DNA of 64,000 nucleotides, taken from Datnioides undecimradiatus. Taxonomy: Eukaryota; Chordata; Actinopteri; Lobotiformes; Datnioididae. The notes below the pieces were generated by a model. The model worked only from the letters and a program-made list of their open reading frames with translations. It was not told the origin of the DNA and did not search any database. The translations under genes and the position numbers were made by a program. Shown one piece after another: positions 22,241-36,240 of this stretch (the first letter of the stretch is position 1; each line of letters begins with the position of its first letter). Location: assembly GCA_008933995.1 (NCBI GenBank), contig WARS01000010.1:8225001-8289000 (forward strand). Direction: 5' to 3'.

Positions 22241-23407
22241 TCTAATCAATTGTTATATAATTTCACATATAACCCGCTTAACTGGACCCATTTTTGCTTG
22301 CTGTATTTTATGAGTTTGACATTTATAACTTTTTATGTTCAATATGAATGCTTTGTTTGTCTCAGTGGCTTAAAATCAAAAGGGCAAAAGTGTCTTATGC
22401 AACAATCATGTCATCTATATTACACATAGGTTGAAAGAGGAGCAGATATTATATGTATATATATATTGTGTGAATGCTAAATACGACTTGTGTTGTTCCT
22501 GACAAGCACCTTCTTATGGTTTGCGCAAATAAGGACCCGAGTGTTCAAAGCAAGACGCTGCAGTTAATGTCTGTTTTTCTATAACCTAAACCATGGCCCC
22601 TCATGAACTATAGAGCTACGTTAATTTATTTTTTCATCACTTGGGGGGGGTGAAACAGGCTGCAAACACAGTATTATCATGTTTTTTTCCTTGCTCCTAT
22701 CATGTTGTTGTCTGTTCCAGTGGGCAGGTACTGTATAGCACTAATTACTAATGTCTTTTTCCAAAAGGGCTGCAGCTTCAAAATAGGTTGCTGATTGCAG
22801 TCTTTACTGGCTGGAAAACAAAAACAAAGAGGTTAAAGAGCCTATATTGACCCTTTAACAAAGTTGGTGACAGTTTTCTTGTAGTTCATGAACACAAGCA
22901 GCAGCTTGACATTGCACGTAGTTATCTGATCTATTGTTACTATAAACTATTGTGTATGTTGATTGGCAGCAGGAAGAAAGAGAGAGCCACACCCAGACTT
23001 ATACTTACAGAGATAGAGGACAAACAGGGGGCCAATAAGAAACACAAGGGATGGGGCTTCCTAAAGACTGCAACAATGTGATTCATGCTTTTATTATTAT
23101 AGTTATTGGAGTGTGATCACACTTATTATTCTAATACCTAGAGTAATACTTACCTGTGAAATTTAAAGTTCTGATACTGTTTGTAATATTATTTAGTTCT
23201 TATTATGTTACTGTTTTATATTTGGCATTGTGGCTCATAACGGCTCGTGCTGTTTGTGTATTTGTATTTTACATTGTGAATTTATGTAAATGAATTGTAT
23301 AAAAGTCTTGGTTATGTGTGCATGGCAACATATTTTTCTAAATTGACATTTTGTCTCCTGATTAGCCTTTTTCTCACAGATAGCAAAGTTCATGTTCAAG
23401 AGTATCC

Positions 23408-23413
23408 ATTAAA
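23408..23413 (+). promoter_or_regulatory. possible poly(A) signal of cdh19 (ATTAAA)
   Basis: Between the cdh19 stop and about 23.4 kb I see no AATAAA on the + strand. The first good variant hexamer is ATTAAA here, which would give a 3' UTR of about 1.6 kb. Assigned by position only. Confidence 0.2.
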
Positions 23414-25679
23414 TACCAACTTTCTGACATATATTATGCTGTATGAAGACTTTTTGCTTTTAGTTGAGTCGCCAGAGAGTACATCACACTACTCATGTAA
23501 GCCAATCAGCAGCGGGAAGAGCACATGGGTGACTGGCAGCAAAACTCCTGCAAAGTAAGGTTAAAGGAGGAGAAAAAGTTATCCAAGGCTTGATTTGAAA
23601 TGTATAAAGGAAGAGAAACTCTTAAGAAACACAACAGCTGTAGTGCTGTGAAAAAGTGCATAATATACAGCGCTTGGCTGTATTCTTTCTTCATGGCCAT
23701 TTACAGCATTATTGGCAAACACTACATGCTCACTGTTAGTTGTGTGGGTGGCTGCTCAAGGGGTGAGTTGCGGTAATTGCATGGGGATGAGGTCCAACCC
23801 CCTTCACCTTCTCAACCACTAATTGGGCTGTTTGCTGTCTGTGAAGGTCAGTGTTTGGACCAGAGAGAATATAGTTCTCACTGAAGAAAAAACTGAAGAA
23901 ATTCATACACAAACCTGTTTGGAAAGTAGCCGGAATGCCTCGAGGTAAGAGACAATATTCGGGAAATAACTAATTGCATGAATCTATTCAGCTTTTCCTT
24001 TCCTGCCGCGGCTACTTGTACGAGTAGGTGCACCACTCAGCAGGACAATTTGCAGACATCACTGCGACTCAAAGTGAGCTTCAAATAGCTTCCACTGTTG
24101 GAAACAATCTATCTGGCCAGCGCTTTTTAGACTAAATCATTGTCTTACAAAGGCCTCTAAAGACACAGGTGTTCAGAAAAAAGGGCTTTTTTAAAGTCCT
24201 TTCAAACCAATCTTTGCAGCCCAACATGTAGGGTATTGGATTTCCCCATAAAAGCTCTGTTCTAATTCCTTTTTCAAAAGAACCTTAATGTCAAAAGTCA
24301 TTCAGCTCCTGGTGTCATTTAACCTTCTGAATTTCTGTCATTACCCATGGTGAATATCACGGGTAATTTAACCTAACAGCCCTTTTCTTTGTGTAATTAT
24401 ACCCATTACAGCAATGTGAACGATGTCACTCCGTCAACTGTCCTCTGCTCTCCTGCACAGGTTATAGATTCAGCTCTTCTTTTCAAACACAGTGCCAAAC
24501 TCATCACAAAGCACCACAATGCTCACCGGAGGATCTTTGAGAGGGGCAGTCATTTGGCAGACAGAGAGCTGATTGAAAAGATGCCTGAGAGAATTATTGA
24601 AAAAAAAAAAGAAAAAATCATTAGCAACACTTGTGCCTTAAGGTTTGGCTGAGGAGAAATCATCATCTTTCATGTGCAATTTGGTACTGTGAACGTAATT
24701 ATAGAGTGTGGAGATTAAGTTCTGGATGTGATTCTGAGCATCGCGATGGTGTTTTAGAGTCTAAATTTGAAATATCACACATATTGTCCACATTTCCTGC
24801 AGTTTCAATGAAAGAAACTGAAAGGGAACAACATAAGCAGTGGTGTTTTCAGTGACGTGTTGCTGGTGAGCTACACCTTTGAAATGTTGCTGTCAATTGA
24901 AAACTACAGTATGTTGTTAATACTCAGGTTAAAGGGAATCTGCCTGCATTGTTTCATCCAGTCTGACTCTGGTTCATTTCCCCTTTGGTGCAAGTTGTTT
25001 GGCTGGACCTCCTCTAGAACGGACCAGAACAAATGCCCTTTACGGGAAATGGTCTTAATCCTGACACAAACAAATTCAGGAGAGGGTCATTTGTGGTGGG
25101 AACATGATCCAACATTAAGGTACTTTAGGCGTAAAAGTAATGAATTTTTCGTTGCCGCTTTGCCAAGTGCTGGTTTATTGCGGGCTCTCTTGTGATTTTT
25201 GATTTCAGTATTATCAGGAAAGCATAAGTAAATGCTCATTAATATTGATGCATCAATGTTGAATTACCATTTACCATTGTAGCTGCTCAAGGTAAAACAA
25301 ATTCTAATGACTTTATGCACAGTTAGCAGGTTTAAGTCAGTGGTTCATAACCATAAGATAAATATGTGGATAAATACGATCAATATTGATGGATGCACAA
25401 ATTTTCAGCTTTTGAACTTTCCTTTAACCTTTGGTTTGTGTGTGAAATGTCTGAGAGTGATGTTTTTGTTTTGTGTGTGGAAAGAAACTGAACCTAGGGG
25501 AAAATGTAACACGTTCACCAACTCATCCACTCATTCAGACCAGAGCAAATATGGATTTGAAAATACTCTAAATCCTGTCCAGACCTCCCTGCCACAACAG
25601 ATCCACACTGACATTCTTCCTCTAAGACACTACAAAAATACAAATGAATCCCTTGAAGGAACGCTGTTTGTTTTCCAAA

Positions 25680-25850
25680 GCTAAAACTTTATTTTACCAG
25701 GTAAAACATTAAGAGTAGTTTCTTATTTAGTGTCAGAAGGCACTTGCAGGAGGGAAGGAGGAGGAGGGGATAGGCAAAATATAAGACAAACAAAAACAAG
25801 AGTAATTAATAAAGAGTGGGTCTAAGTACAATAAATAAAAATTTAGGGTG
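25680..25850. repeat. possible degenerate interspersed repeat
   Basis: CTTTATTTTACCAGGTAAAA followed by A-rich sequence with ATAAGACAAACAAAAACAA resembles the antisense 3' end of a common fish retroposon (CTTTATTTAACCAGGTA type). The match is short and degenerate. Confidence 0.3.
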
Positions 25851-28800
25851 AAATGATCCAACTTTCAAATTAAAATAAATATTAGGTCAGTGTCCCTATG
25901 AGGTTTGGTGAAGGGCACCAGAATGTCCACAATTTTAATTCATTTAATTCACATTTTTAAATTTAAACACAGCATAGACAGATAAGCATTTTTATTTTGT
26001 TTACTTAAATCAAATATGACACCTGTTCACAGAAAAGGTTAACAAGTCAAAGTTCCTAATACCAACTATAGTGCCCATGAGATCCATAGTCTCACGCTCA
26101 CCCAAACCTGTACCAATTTAGAAAGCAATTGCAGAAAGAAATTACAAAATGATACATTTTTATAATCAGCCATGAACTTTTACATAAAAAATTAAGAAGT
26201 TGTTGACACAGTCGAGAGATATCATTATTATATATTAAGATATTATTGTAGATTTTTTTTTGGAGAGAAAAAACAAAAACAAATGTAGAGGTAAAAGTCT
26301 TGGAGGATGTGATTTTAACCAAATGAGAAAAGACCTCCATAAGTCAAAACCTCAGTATCTCATGTCTGATCTCTGCTAGTCAGCACAGTATGATGTTTGG
26401 GAAGATGGAGATTAGATGACTAGTTGAGTAGGATGGATCTTTGAATATTGTATAATACATTAAAATCTTTTATTGGCAGTGATCCCACTGATGTCAGATT
26501 GGAAGCAGAGTCAAGACAGAGGCTTGATATAAGGACATAGACAGTGAGTCTAAACATCACTATAATCAATACTAAACCACACTCACTACTGCACTATAAT
26601 ATTTAAGCAAACTCACTTCCATGTGTGAGCCCTTACACATAATCAGGCTGTTATCACCCCAGCGTGTGCGCCGGAGTCAAATCTGACAGCAAATGTGTTT
26701 AAAGATTATGCAAACTTTAATATTTTAGGATTTATAGAATACATTTCCTGCAAGATATTTCATGTGAACCTTCGCTATTCTGGTCCATTAATGAGCTTTC
26801 CCTCATTGGGATGTGACTAGGGGATTGTCAGACTTTGAAATGAAATTAATAAGTAATAATGCTGTGCAAAAACTTTGGAAACTTGTTTTGTTGCTCAACA
26901 GAGGCTAATTGGTGGCTGTTTTGGGGTGTAATATGCAGCCCCGTTTACATGAGAGTTTTGAGATCATGCCTGAGGCAACTAGATTATTATCAAGACTATT
27001 CATGCTCAAACTGAATTTTGTTTTGGGTTGATGGATCTGGCTAAAGAAACTGTTTTAAATTGCAAATTGACCATTTGCTGAGCAGTTACCCCCAACAGTG
27101 ATTGTTCAGTCATAGCATGGCCTACTGTAGCAACTGGGTTCCAAATGACTAGTGGTGTGGTGGGGCAGTAATACTCACATAATATGAGTTTAGCTCCTAA
27201 AAACAGAAAGAAAAATTTAAGCAAAAGAAGTGCTTAAATGTTTCACCAAGCATAGTTACCATATGGTTTGCCTATGGCTAGCTGACTAGCTTACCTTAAA
27301 TGCAAATGCCCAGTTTACACTGTATTTCCCCACTGCATTGGCTGATGCTAATTTTTAGCATGACATGCAGCTTTAGTTGCAATCCTTTAGCATAGTGACA
27401 TGTTGAAGCCATCAAATTAATAATAAGATTAATTTTACAAATTTCCTCCTTTAAAATGTGTCAGATGGAAACACATTTCCATCAACAAACAATCAATAGT
27501 GTTGAATTTAAGTATTATTTCATATTCTATAATTGTATTTATCGCATAAAATCCAAATTAAATGTGATCAGGCCTAAGGCCGTTGTGCATCCAAGAAAAA
27601 CCTGAAAGTATACTAAAGATATGTGATTTTCTGTCATGACATTGTTGGCCCTCATTAAACACACCACTATGAACAAACAGCATACACTAAAGGTTAGGCA
27701 TTTATAGCTTTATAATATCATACCGATGATGATGTGAATTTAGGAGGCAGCCATTTCCAGGCACCAACCTGATTAGAAACTTCTTCTTGAAATTAGAGGG
27801 AAGCAGAACAGACTGTGATTGTGTGTGTGATTGGAGAGTTAGTGAGCCCGTTGCTAATCACCAATCATCGTTTTGACTACAACATAAAATGAACATAAAA
27901 ACATGCCCTGCCATTTACTTTGACAAATCAGATAGTAATTCACCCTGGTTCATGAAAAAATAAACTAAACAGGGAGCAACACAGGAGGCAATAGAGTGTA
28001 ATGAATGGCAGAGAGGTCATCCTTAAACTAAAGACACAGCTTCAGTCCCCACCACAGCCATTATCACTGGCAAAGTGGTTCTAACTGTGGATCTGTAATT
28101 TCCTGTTTGTCTTTTATTTGTTGGGATGCACATTTTTGTTGCAAGTAACTTGCACTTTGATAAAACATTCCTACAAATGAGCTGTCCGCTGTTTGCCAAC
28201 AATGTTGTATTGATGTTAATGAGGTGCTTGCATCCATCAAAGTTGTTGGAGCTCACCACTGCTGACTTGATTTTTGCCAATTAAACGACCTGAACACGTC
28301 TGAACTCAATCAGTTTCTTACTCTACAGGAGGTGATGATGGGACCCCATGTGAACACATTATTTTCTGACAAAGATCATTTTTTAGCAGAATTTTTGTGT
28401 TTCAGTTTCTCTTCTCACTGGTTTAAAGTGGTCAGGGCTCAGCTGGAAAAAGGTAATGTCATATACCTCCTTTCACCAACATTTCAAATTAGACTCTGAC
28501 TGCATCTGGAGAGTTGTTTGTTGCTGTCTCTTAAAGGTCCTGGCAAAGCAATTAACGCATCCACATTATTCAGAATACCTAAGACACCTTTATATGTTTG
28601 ACGTTGCTTACTAAATCATTAATATTTCATATTGTATCATATGTTATGTTGATCCAGCAAAAAGCTGCTCTATGTATCCAACAGATAAAGAACAACATTA
28701 TCGCCATTCTCAACAATTCATCTTAGAACCTGAGGAATAGTCCAATTTTCACTCTCTTTGAAGCTTTGGTTTTGGTCTCCTCCATCTGTCTGTTGTATTT

Positions 28801-30136
28801 TTAGCTTTTTTAGTGCTGTTTTGTCGTCTCTTTTGCCAGATTCACTATGAGAGTGGTCAGATTGAGCAATGGAGCTGAGAGGGACTGCAGAATCTAGTGC
28901 CTGTAGGCTTTTCACCATGAGCAATACATTTAATATTACACTTACTAATTTGATCCACTGTAACTATTGATCATGGAAGCTTTATGATTCAAAGCCATGT
29001 TGTCAGTGGGCTTTAATAATTGGGTTGCATGCAGCAGGTATATAACTTGATACTGATATTGTAAGATTGTTATTGAGGTTTTTTGCCAGTGTATAGTAGA
29101 AGAAGGTCAATCTATATTTCCAGCACCAGTGTGTAAGGGAGACAACTTTGCCCCAACACCCTGAAAATGTTGCTCTACTGTACTTCTCATGGACTCAAGC
29201 GGTGAAGAAGGAACTCTTGGAATTGACATGAAAAGAAAGTAGGAAGTCAGGGGTCAAAAAAGCTTCTGACAGAAATCCTCATAGGCTGTCTCTATGGCTG
29301 ATCTACGAGTTTACATCATTTTATGTTTGTGTCATGATATGAATCGTAAGAAAAAGTAATACACAGAGTTAAATCGATGGGTTTTGAATTCTAGCGTCTT
29401 TATACTTTTATCTTTTGAAGACAAAGCAGCAGTTATCTCATAAAGAACAGGGCCCTTGGACACATTCTGAGGCAAAAGTGTTGTATTAGTCAAACTGACA
29501 CAAAACACAAATGAAATCGACCACTGATTTTAAACCGTAGCCACTAAATACTGTGTTTTCCTTTGTTGTGATCACCATCACAAGGATGGTTTTCCCTTGC
29601 CGCACATGCCATGAGACTTTTCCATTAAAACAAAATACACAGAGTACTTTAAGCTATTTTCAGTGTTTGGCTTCCTGCATCTCATCTTTTTTTTTTCTTC
29701 TACATGAAGGCCACCACTGAATTTGGAAAGAAATACTTTTCACTTATCATACATAACACATCCACTTGATCTGATTTCATATTGTTCTTTCCTTAGGTCT
29801 GTACTATGAAAGTACTATTATGGAATACCAAAGGCCTCGAGTCCAAAGTGAAAAGTCCCATTAATAAAGAAGAGATTACTTTCACTTGCTGTCAAGGCCC
29901 TGTGCTGCTAAAGGATTGATGCTCTCACATTAAATCAGCCCCTTGAAAGGTCCTTCCAAAACTGTATGAGTGCCAACTGTATAGGTAATTTTTTTTCTCT
30001 ATTATGTTTCACTCTCAGGGCAAGTTCAGTGGTATTATCAGGGCATTGATATTGGGATTTTGCTCTGTTTGTTTGTTTGTTTGGTCATTTTTTAAAAAGT
30101 GAATTTGTCATCAGTGTTGGACGTTTGTATCTGTTA

Positions 30137-30176
30137 TTTCTTTCTTTTTCTTTCTTTCTTTTTCTTTCTTTCTTTT

Positions 30177-30211
<35 letters not shown>
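30137..30211. repeat. (TTTC)n pyrimidine microsatellite
   Basis: About 75 bp of TTTC and TTTTTC units in the intergenic spacer. It explains the F/S/L-rich and K/E/R-rich spurious frames on the two strands. Confidence 0.95.
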
Positions 30212-33200
30212 GTCGTACTTTTTCCTCCTCCATCTCTCTCCTCAGAGCCACGGGGTTTGTTGTTCACTTTTTGTTGTCTGAGCCATCATTCAAAATGCAG
30301 GGCTTTCTTCTGACAGGCACTGAAGCAAGGAAATGAGAAATGACTTACACAGTTTAGCTCCTCTTCATTTTCACTTGCCTTATTATTATCAAATACATGC
30401 ACCCGACGCTCACGCGTACGTGTGCACGTGCGCGCCCGTGCACACACACTCGCTGCGTGCACTTTCACAGATGATTAGTGAAGCCTCCTCAGAAAAAAGA
30501 CACCCAAATCTGTAAAGTGGTGAGAGGTTTTTTGTCAATGTCCACAGTCCATGACATACAGTACATTCAGTAGACTTTGACACAGCAGAGAGCGATGGCC
30601 CCTGCACACCACTAATTAGCTGTCATTCATAATTGATTAAAGTCTGAATGTAAATAATAAATGTAAATTGAATTTTATTTGGGGTTGTCTTGTCAACTAC
30701 ATTTACCTTGTGCCCTGCTGAGATGTTGCTGGATTTAAACATGGCTGCATAATTGCAAAATAATTTGCCAATCAGATTTAGCTAATCATGTTAAAGGGCA
30801 AAGAGAGGCTGGAGGTGTCAGTTGGCTTTGGAGCAAGTTATTTTTTTTAATTTTTCTCTGATGAAACTCTAATTATAGGGCATCAGGAAAGGATAGATCA
30901 GGGTCCTGGTCTTGCTCTGAGGGCAAACTTGACTTTCTTGTCAACTTTGTATTTTAATTTCTTCCTGAGCAGGATGTGAAAATAATTAAAATGGTGGTTT
31001 TTCATTTTCTGGAACGTCACCTCTGTTTCTTGGTATGAAAATAATCCAATCAGTCAATTACTGAGCCCTGGAGTAGCCATAGAGAAAAAATATACATTAG
31101 GACCCATTTTTAAAAACATCAAGGGCTTGAAATGCTGTTTGTGCACGACCTTAGTTAGCTGTGGCTCTATATTTTACAGAATTATCCCTCTTTTCACCAC
31201 TCATGCAACAGTGCAATACTTTTATTTTGAAGGATGCTTCCCCAGGCATCTATCATTTTGTTACATCCTGAGTTACAGTTGGCTCATGTAGGAGAGCCTG
31301 AACACGGGGTATTTGACCCTGTATTAAACCTCAGCATGGGTATATAATGTGCTCAGTGTGAGTGCCTGTCTGTGCACTTTAGTGTCGTACTCTGTGCAAG
31401 CAATTTTAGTAATCACTACCAGCCTGCCACCAGTCTCTTCTTGCATTTTGAATGTCTGTGTGTCTCCATTGTGTATGCGCATATTGTGAGGAGTGCGCTC
31501 TTCGAGTCAGAAAAAAAAGCCATCGATGCAGTCCTCAGAAGTAGCACATCATTAATAACGGAGGGACCTTTGAAGATCCTGCATAAATGTCTAATTAGGT
31601 TTGGTAACCTTTAGGAAACTCAAGTGGGTGAATACTAAACAGGCCTGGAGATCTTGTACTGCATGGCAAACTAAGCACTCAACATGTGGGAGAGAGCGCT
31701 GACATTGAGGAGGTTTGTTCCCCTGCCTGAAAGGGCATGCAATTTAAGCCACATTACAAGCGCGTCTGAACTCATTGGCCAATTTCTGGCCAATTTATCG
31801 TACTTAACCATCCTGTGTATACACGTCATCATGAAGGTGGAACAAAAATATGCGCTGTTTTTTTTTTTTTTTCTCGTCCTGCCCTTCAAGCTGTGTGGAA
31901 TCATTGTTCTGCATAACTGTGACGAGCCTGCGTGGCATTTAGAAGACCCTTGAGTCTCAGTATTCGAGCCACCAGCCATGTTCGTACTGATACAGTGTTA
32001 AAAGGATGTGACCTAGAAAATACAACTGTGGGGGGAAAAAAAGCACTGGAGCTGGTTTACATTACTGTCCTTGTCCCTGTCTTCACACACTTGTATTAAG
32101 AGATGACAGCATATCGTCATAAAAATACTGCCGTGTTTTGTTTTAATACACCCAGTGTCCTGCCTGCTGCCACAGCGTAGCAGGTAGTTAACGTTCAGAC
32201 TTTAACTGCAGCAGGTTGAAATGTTCCAGTCTCACTGTGATTTTGTTGCTGTTTAACAACAGATTTTCTCCAGAGAACAAAGAAACAGCAGACAGGTGGA
32301 AACAACTGGAATGAGACTAAATATGACTGTATTGAGCAAAAAAAAACAAAGAAAGAAAAAACTACAGTGTGATATAAGGCAGTGAATGGCTGCTTGATTG
32401 CAAAAATGTAAATATAACAACAACAAATTAGACCAGTCATGTGATTTAAGCCTTAGAGCCTGAATGCAAATGATGTCTAATTATTATTATTTTTTTTCCA
32501 GTAAGTATCCAATGACATGGCATTTTGGAAAAAGCCGTTCCTGTCGCACGCAAGGGTGAAACATGTTGTGACTGTAAACAAGCAAAAACAACCTCTGATG
32601 CAAGAGGTTAAAACAGCGGTGATGAACTGCATCTGATATATAGCAAAATATAATAAATATGTATGGTGCTTCCTAATATTGTTGTCGCTTTATTCCCAAA
32701 TTTCAAATGTTCCCTTGTATCTAGATGTGTGTATTTATACATTCTTGCTGAGTTGCTTGAGTTATGCTGTACATTTCAGGCTGTAATTGAAAGTCCAGTT
32801 CTTGTCCCCCATCAGACTTCAGCCTGTCCAGATTTTCTAAAAATAAACCCCAGACTGTCCCGGTCATGATACCTCAAGCTCTTCGCCATAAACATACACA
32901 TCCCAAGACGTACATCACAGGCAAGAGCACTCAAACATATTTATCATATGCACCCACAGACACACAGGCAAACAGAAGTACACACACGCAAACACACACA
33001 GAGTTGTCAGAGCGCGTGTAAAATCAGAGGGGCTGTTAATGGAGGCGGACAGCTTGGCTGCTGTTTCATCAAAGTGCAGAGGAAATGCAGATCTGTGTCC
33101 TGCAGGATGCAGGGAATTGGATCAGCTTCCTTCTGTCTGCTGAATTTGAAACACATACCAGCAGGGATTAGACAGCCTTTACCACTGAACAGTGACTTTC

Positions 33201-33630
33201 TAATGGTCGTCCACGGGAAATATTTACTCACTGTCTCGCATGTGTTGATACGCCCATCGGGAGCCCAAACATGTCCCCTGGCCAGATAGCTTTATTTAGC
33301 TGCCAGCTATGTGGCAACCTTGAGGATATTTTCCTTATTTGATTGATACAAGCAGCCCTGAGCAGCTCCAACTTTCTTTCTGATTGTGTTTGGTATCTGG
33401 TTTATGAAAATAGTGCAAAGTCACAACAATACTACTGAGCCTGCACCTTGCTAAAATTACTGGTTAACCTGTAATACTGGATTTTTACTAAGGCTCAGTT
33501 GATACGACGAGATGCTCTTTCAGAAGATATGAAATCGTCATATAGTTCATGCTGAGATATCGAACCCTGTATAATCTTGTTATGGAAGTATCTATTTTTA
33601 TATGAAGTTTGGATAAAAGTGAGGAATAAT

Positions 33631-33666
33631 TTTATAGTTTATAGTTTATAGTTTAGTTTATAGTTT
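33631..33666. repeat. short TTTATAG tandem repeat
   Basis: Five imperfect copies of a 7-bp unit TTTATAG in the intergenic spacer. Confidence 0.85.
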
Positions 33667-36112
33667 TCATTTTCTGGATTCATTCATTTTACATAAATTA
33701 CACATACCATACATTAGATTATCCCTATTTCCCAACTGTTGTGTTTCCAATGTACCCTAAAGTTGGGTTTTGGGTCCACTATAAAATCACATCAATAGTT
33801 CATGACTTATCACAATTTTATGAGGATAACCTTTAAACATGATTTTCTGTGGGGTCTAATAGAGAGTTTGACTTCTCTCTTCTTTAACTGACACCAAACT
33901 TCATTATAACTATGTGGGACAATATCTAATTGTATCTTTATCTATGCAAGACTTTTGTTCAAACCAAAGGAATACAGTGTTCAGTCAGTAAGTAAACATA
34001 AAATATTTGCTATTTTGGTGAAATTAAAATGCTTTTTGCTCATTTCATTGCTTCATCAAAACCATTTTGGGAGTAAATAAAGCAACTTTTTAATAAGGTT
34101 AATATTGTTGATTTGTTTTGGGGTTTTTCGGGGGAAGTGATGTCAGTCTAAAAAAAATATACAAGGTTTATTTGATTATTGCTTCAGTCTAAAAGACATC
34201 AGAGGATACTTAAAAAGCTAACTCACAATTTCCAAAGCAAGCAGCCCAAGACTGAAAAATATTCCATTTACAGTGCAAGAACCTTTAAAATTCATTCATT
34301 AACTGATTTACATACTATTTCTATCATGATCACTCCAACATGATACTATTGTAACAACTGCTTCTTTCAAAACATCTACATATATCAAATTATAGCTAAA
34401 ACACAGCTGAACTCATAGGTTAACTTTCAATCAATGTGAGTTTCTACTCACATTTTAACCTTTTTGCCCCTAGATTTACATTAGTCATATAGATAATAAA
34501 GGCACAGAGGAATACATTTGTTTACAGTCACCAGTCTGAGGTAGTCTGAGGCAGGGTAAATTATTACAACACAACAAGTGGTCAGTGGGAACCTGGATGA
34601 GAGAAATTTAAATTACAGCAACACATTTTATCAAAGATTAAGAGACCTTCTTGTTGATTAAGATTCAATATTCAAAGATTGATTTCTCCCATACTTGTAT
34701 TCCTCAAAGTATGCAGCCAAATAATATAATACATCAATAAAATAGTGCTTACATGATATGCTTTTCTCTGTATTCCTGGTTACGCATATATGATGCGTTT
34801 CAAATATAAAATTGATGTGTTATGGGAAAAGCCTCAAAGACCACCCACATCTTTTACAGTCATTATCTTTGGATAAAAATTATATGTTGTAGTGATCATT
34901 CATGAATTCCTTTAATATATTTATTTACTATTTATGAGCAGAGTAGTGTTTTCAGGAGCATTAGTTCTACTAATAATACAAATAATTATACTGTATTGTA
35001 CAGAAGAGATGAGAGAAAGAAACGAAGGCATTGACCGCACTGACCTTGGAGGTGAACACATAAACAGCCCGGGCCTATTAGACGGAGTTATTCGTAGCAT
35101 TGCCCATTTGTTTCTCTATTTGGAATTAATTTTAGCCTCTAATTACCCGGGAGAAGAACAGCTTCACTTTACAGCAGCTACCTATTTAGTGTGTGAGACA
35201 ACAAAAACAAGTTAGACTTCATGCCATTAAAGGTGTCAAAACAAGGTATTTACTAAGAGTAAATGCTGGAGCGCCAGCGATTCCATCACAGCGTAGGAAC
35301 AATCTACCAGATGTTTTGTCATTAGGTATCAAGGCAGCGCAGTTCATCTCCACCATTCAACAAGGACAGGGTTTTACAATAGCATTTAACAAATCCCTTT
35401 AAGGCTGATGTTATTTTAGGAGAATCCGTGTCAGCCCACGGGAACCATATATGCAATTTTATCACGTTCCACAATCTGTCAGCACCATCTCATCTTTATT
35501 TCAAGGTGAAGGTCAGGAAAAAAAGTATCAATTATATTTTCTTCTCTGAAAAGAGAATTATATTGCATCAACTACAGCTACAAATACAAACTTTTACCAA
35601 AATAATACTGTATAATCGAGAACCACCTGAAATACAGTTCTTTCTCCCACGCCTCTTTTTCATTCTGCTTCTGTCTCCTGAGAACCACAAAGAGAAGGTG
35701 TCAACTGGTTTTGCCATATTGATGGAGCTGGGGGTCTATGGAGACCTCTAATTTTCTGAGTGAATGGTCCCAGAAAGAGCTAATGATATGTTAATGCTGA
35801 ATGGCAGACATTAGGGAGGCCAAATGACGGCAATCCCAATTACCTCCGAGGGACGTGCCTTGTGTGGTTTGGTTGTCACGCAAACAAACTCTGTAAATAC
35901 AAATAAGGTGCGGAACAGCGGCTGACAAAATGTCATGGATCCAAGTGGAGAATCGAGGACCTGGAGACCATGCAACCTATACTCCAACCAATGATTACGC
36001 CTCCACACTTTGTTTAGCTCTGAAATTTAAAAAAAAATAAGAACTGCACCTCACTGTGAGAGATTTCATTTCCTATGAGAACAATTATGCCTGAGCATGT
36101 CTTACCTTTTTG

Positions 36113-36138
36113 TAAAAAAATAAATAAATAAATAAAGT
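36113..36138. repeat. (AAAT)n short tandem repeat
   Basis: AAAAAAATAAATAAATAAAT-type run of five to six units in the intergenic spacer. Confidence 0.85.
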
Positions 36139-36240
36139 CACAAAACTTGGATGGATCTTTTGAAAACGTCGCTGAAAACTTCTGATTCTTTCTTTTGTTT
36201 GTCCTTTCGTAACTTTTCCGCCACTGACTCCTGCTTTGGC

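Larger units (their letters stand above)
21793..36240. other. intergenic spacer, cdh19-proximal part
   Basis: Non-coding. Apart from the MITE copy, the possible poly(A) signal, the possible repeat at 25680 and the TTTC tract, I see no exon, RNA gene or domain-bearing frame. Part of the first 1-2 kb is likely the cdh19 3' UTR. The block at about 33000-33300 is of more even base composition and may be regulatory. Confidence 0.6.

Noticed and set aside
30077-30313. F/L/S-rich and K/E-rich frames
   Set aside because: Translation of the TTTC microsatellite.
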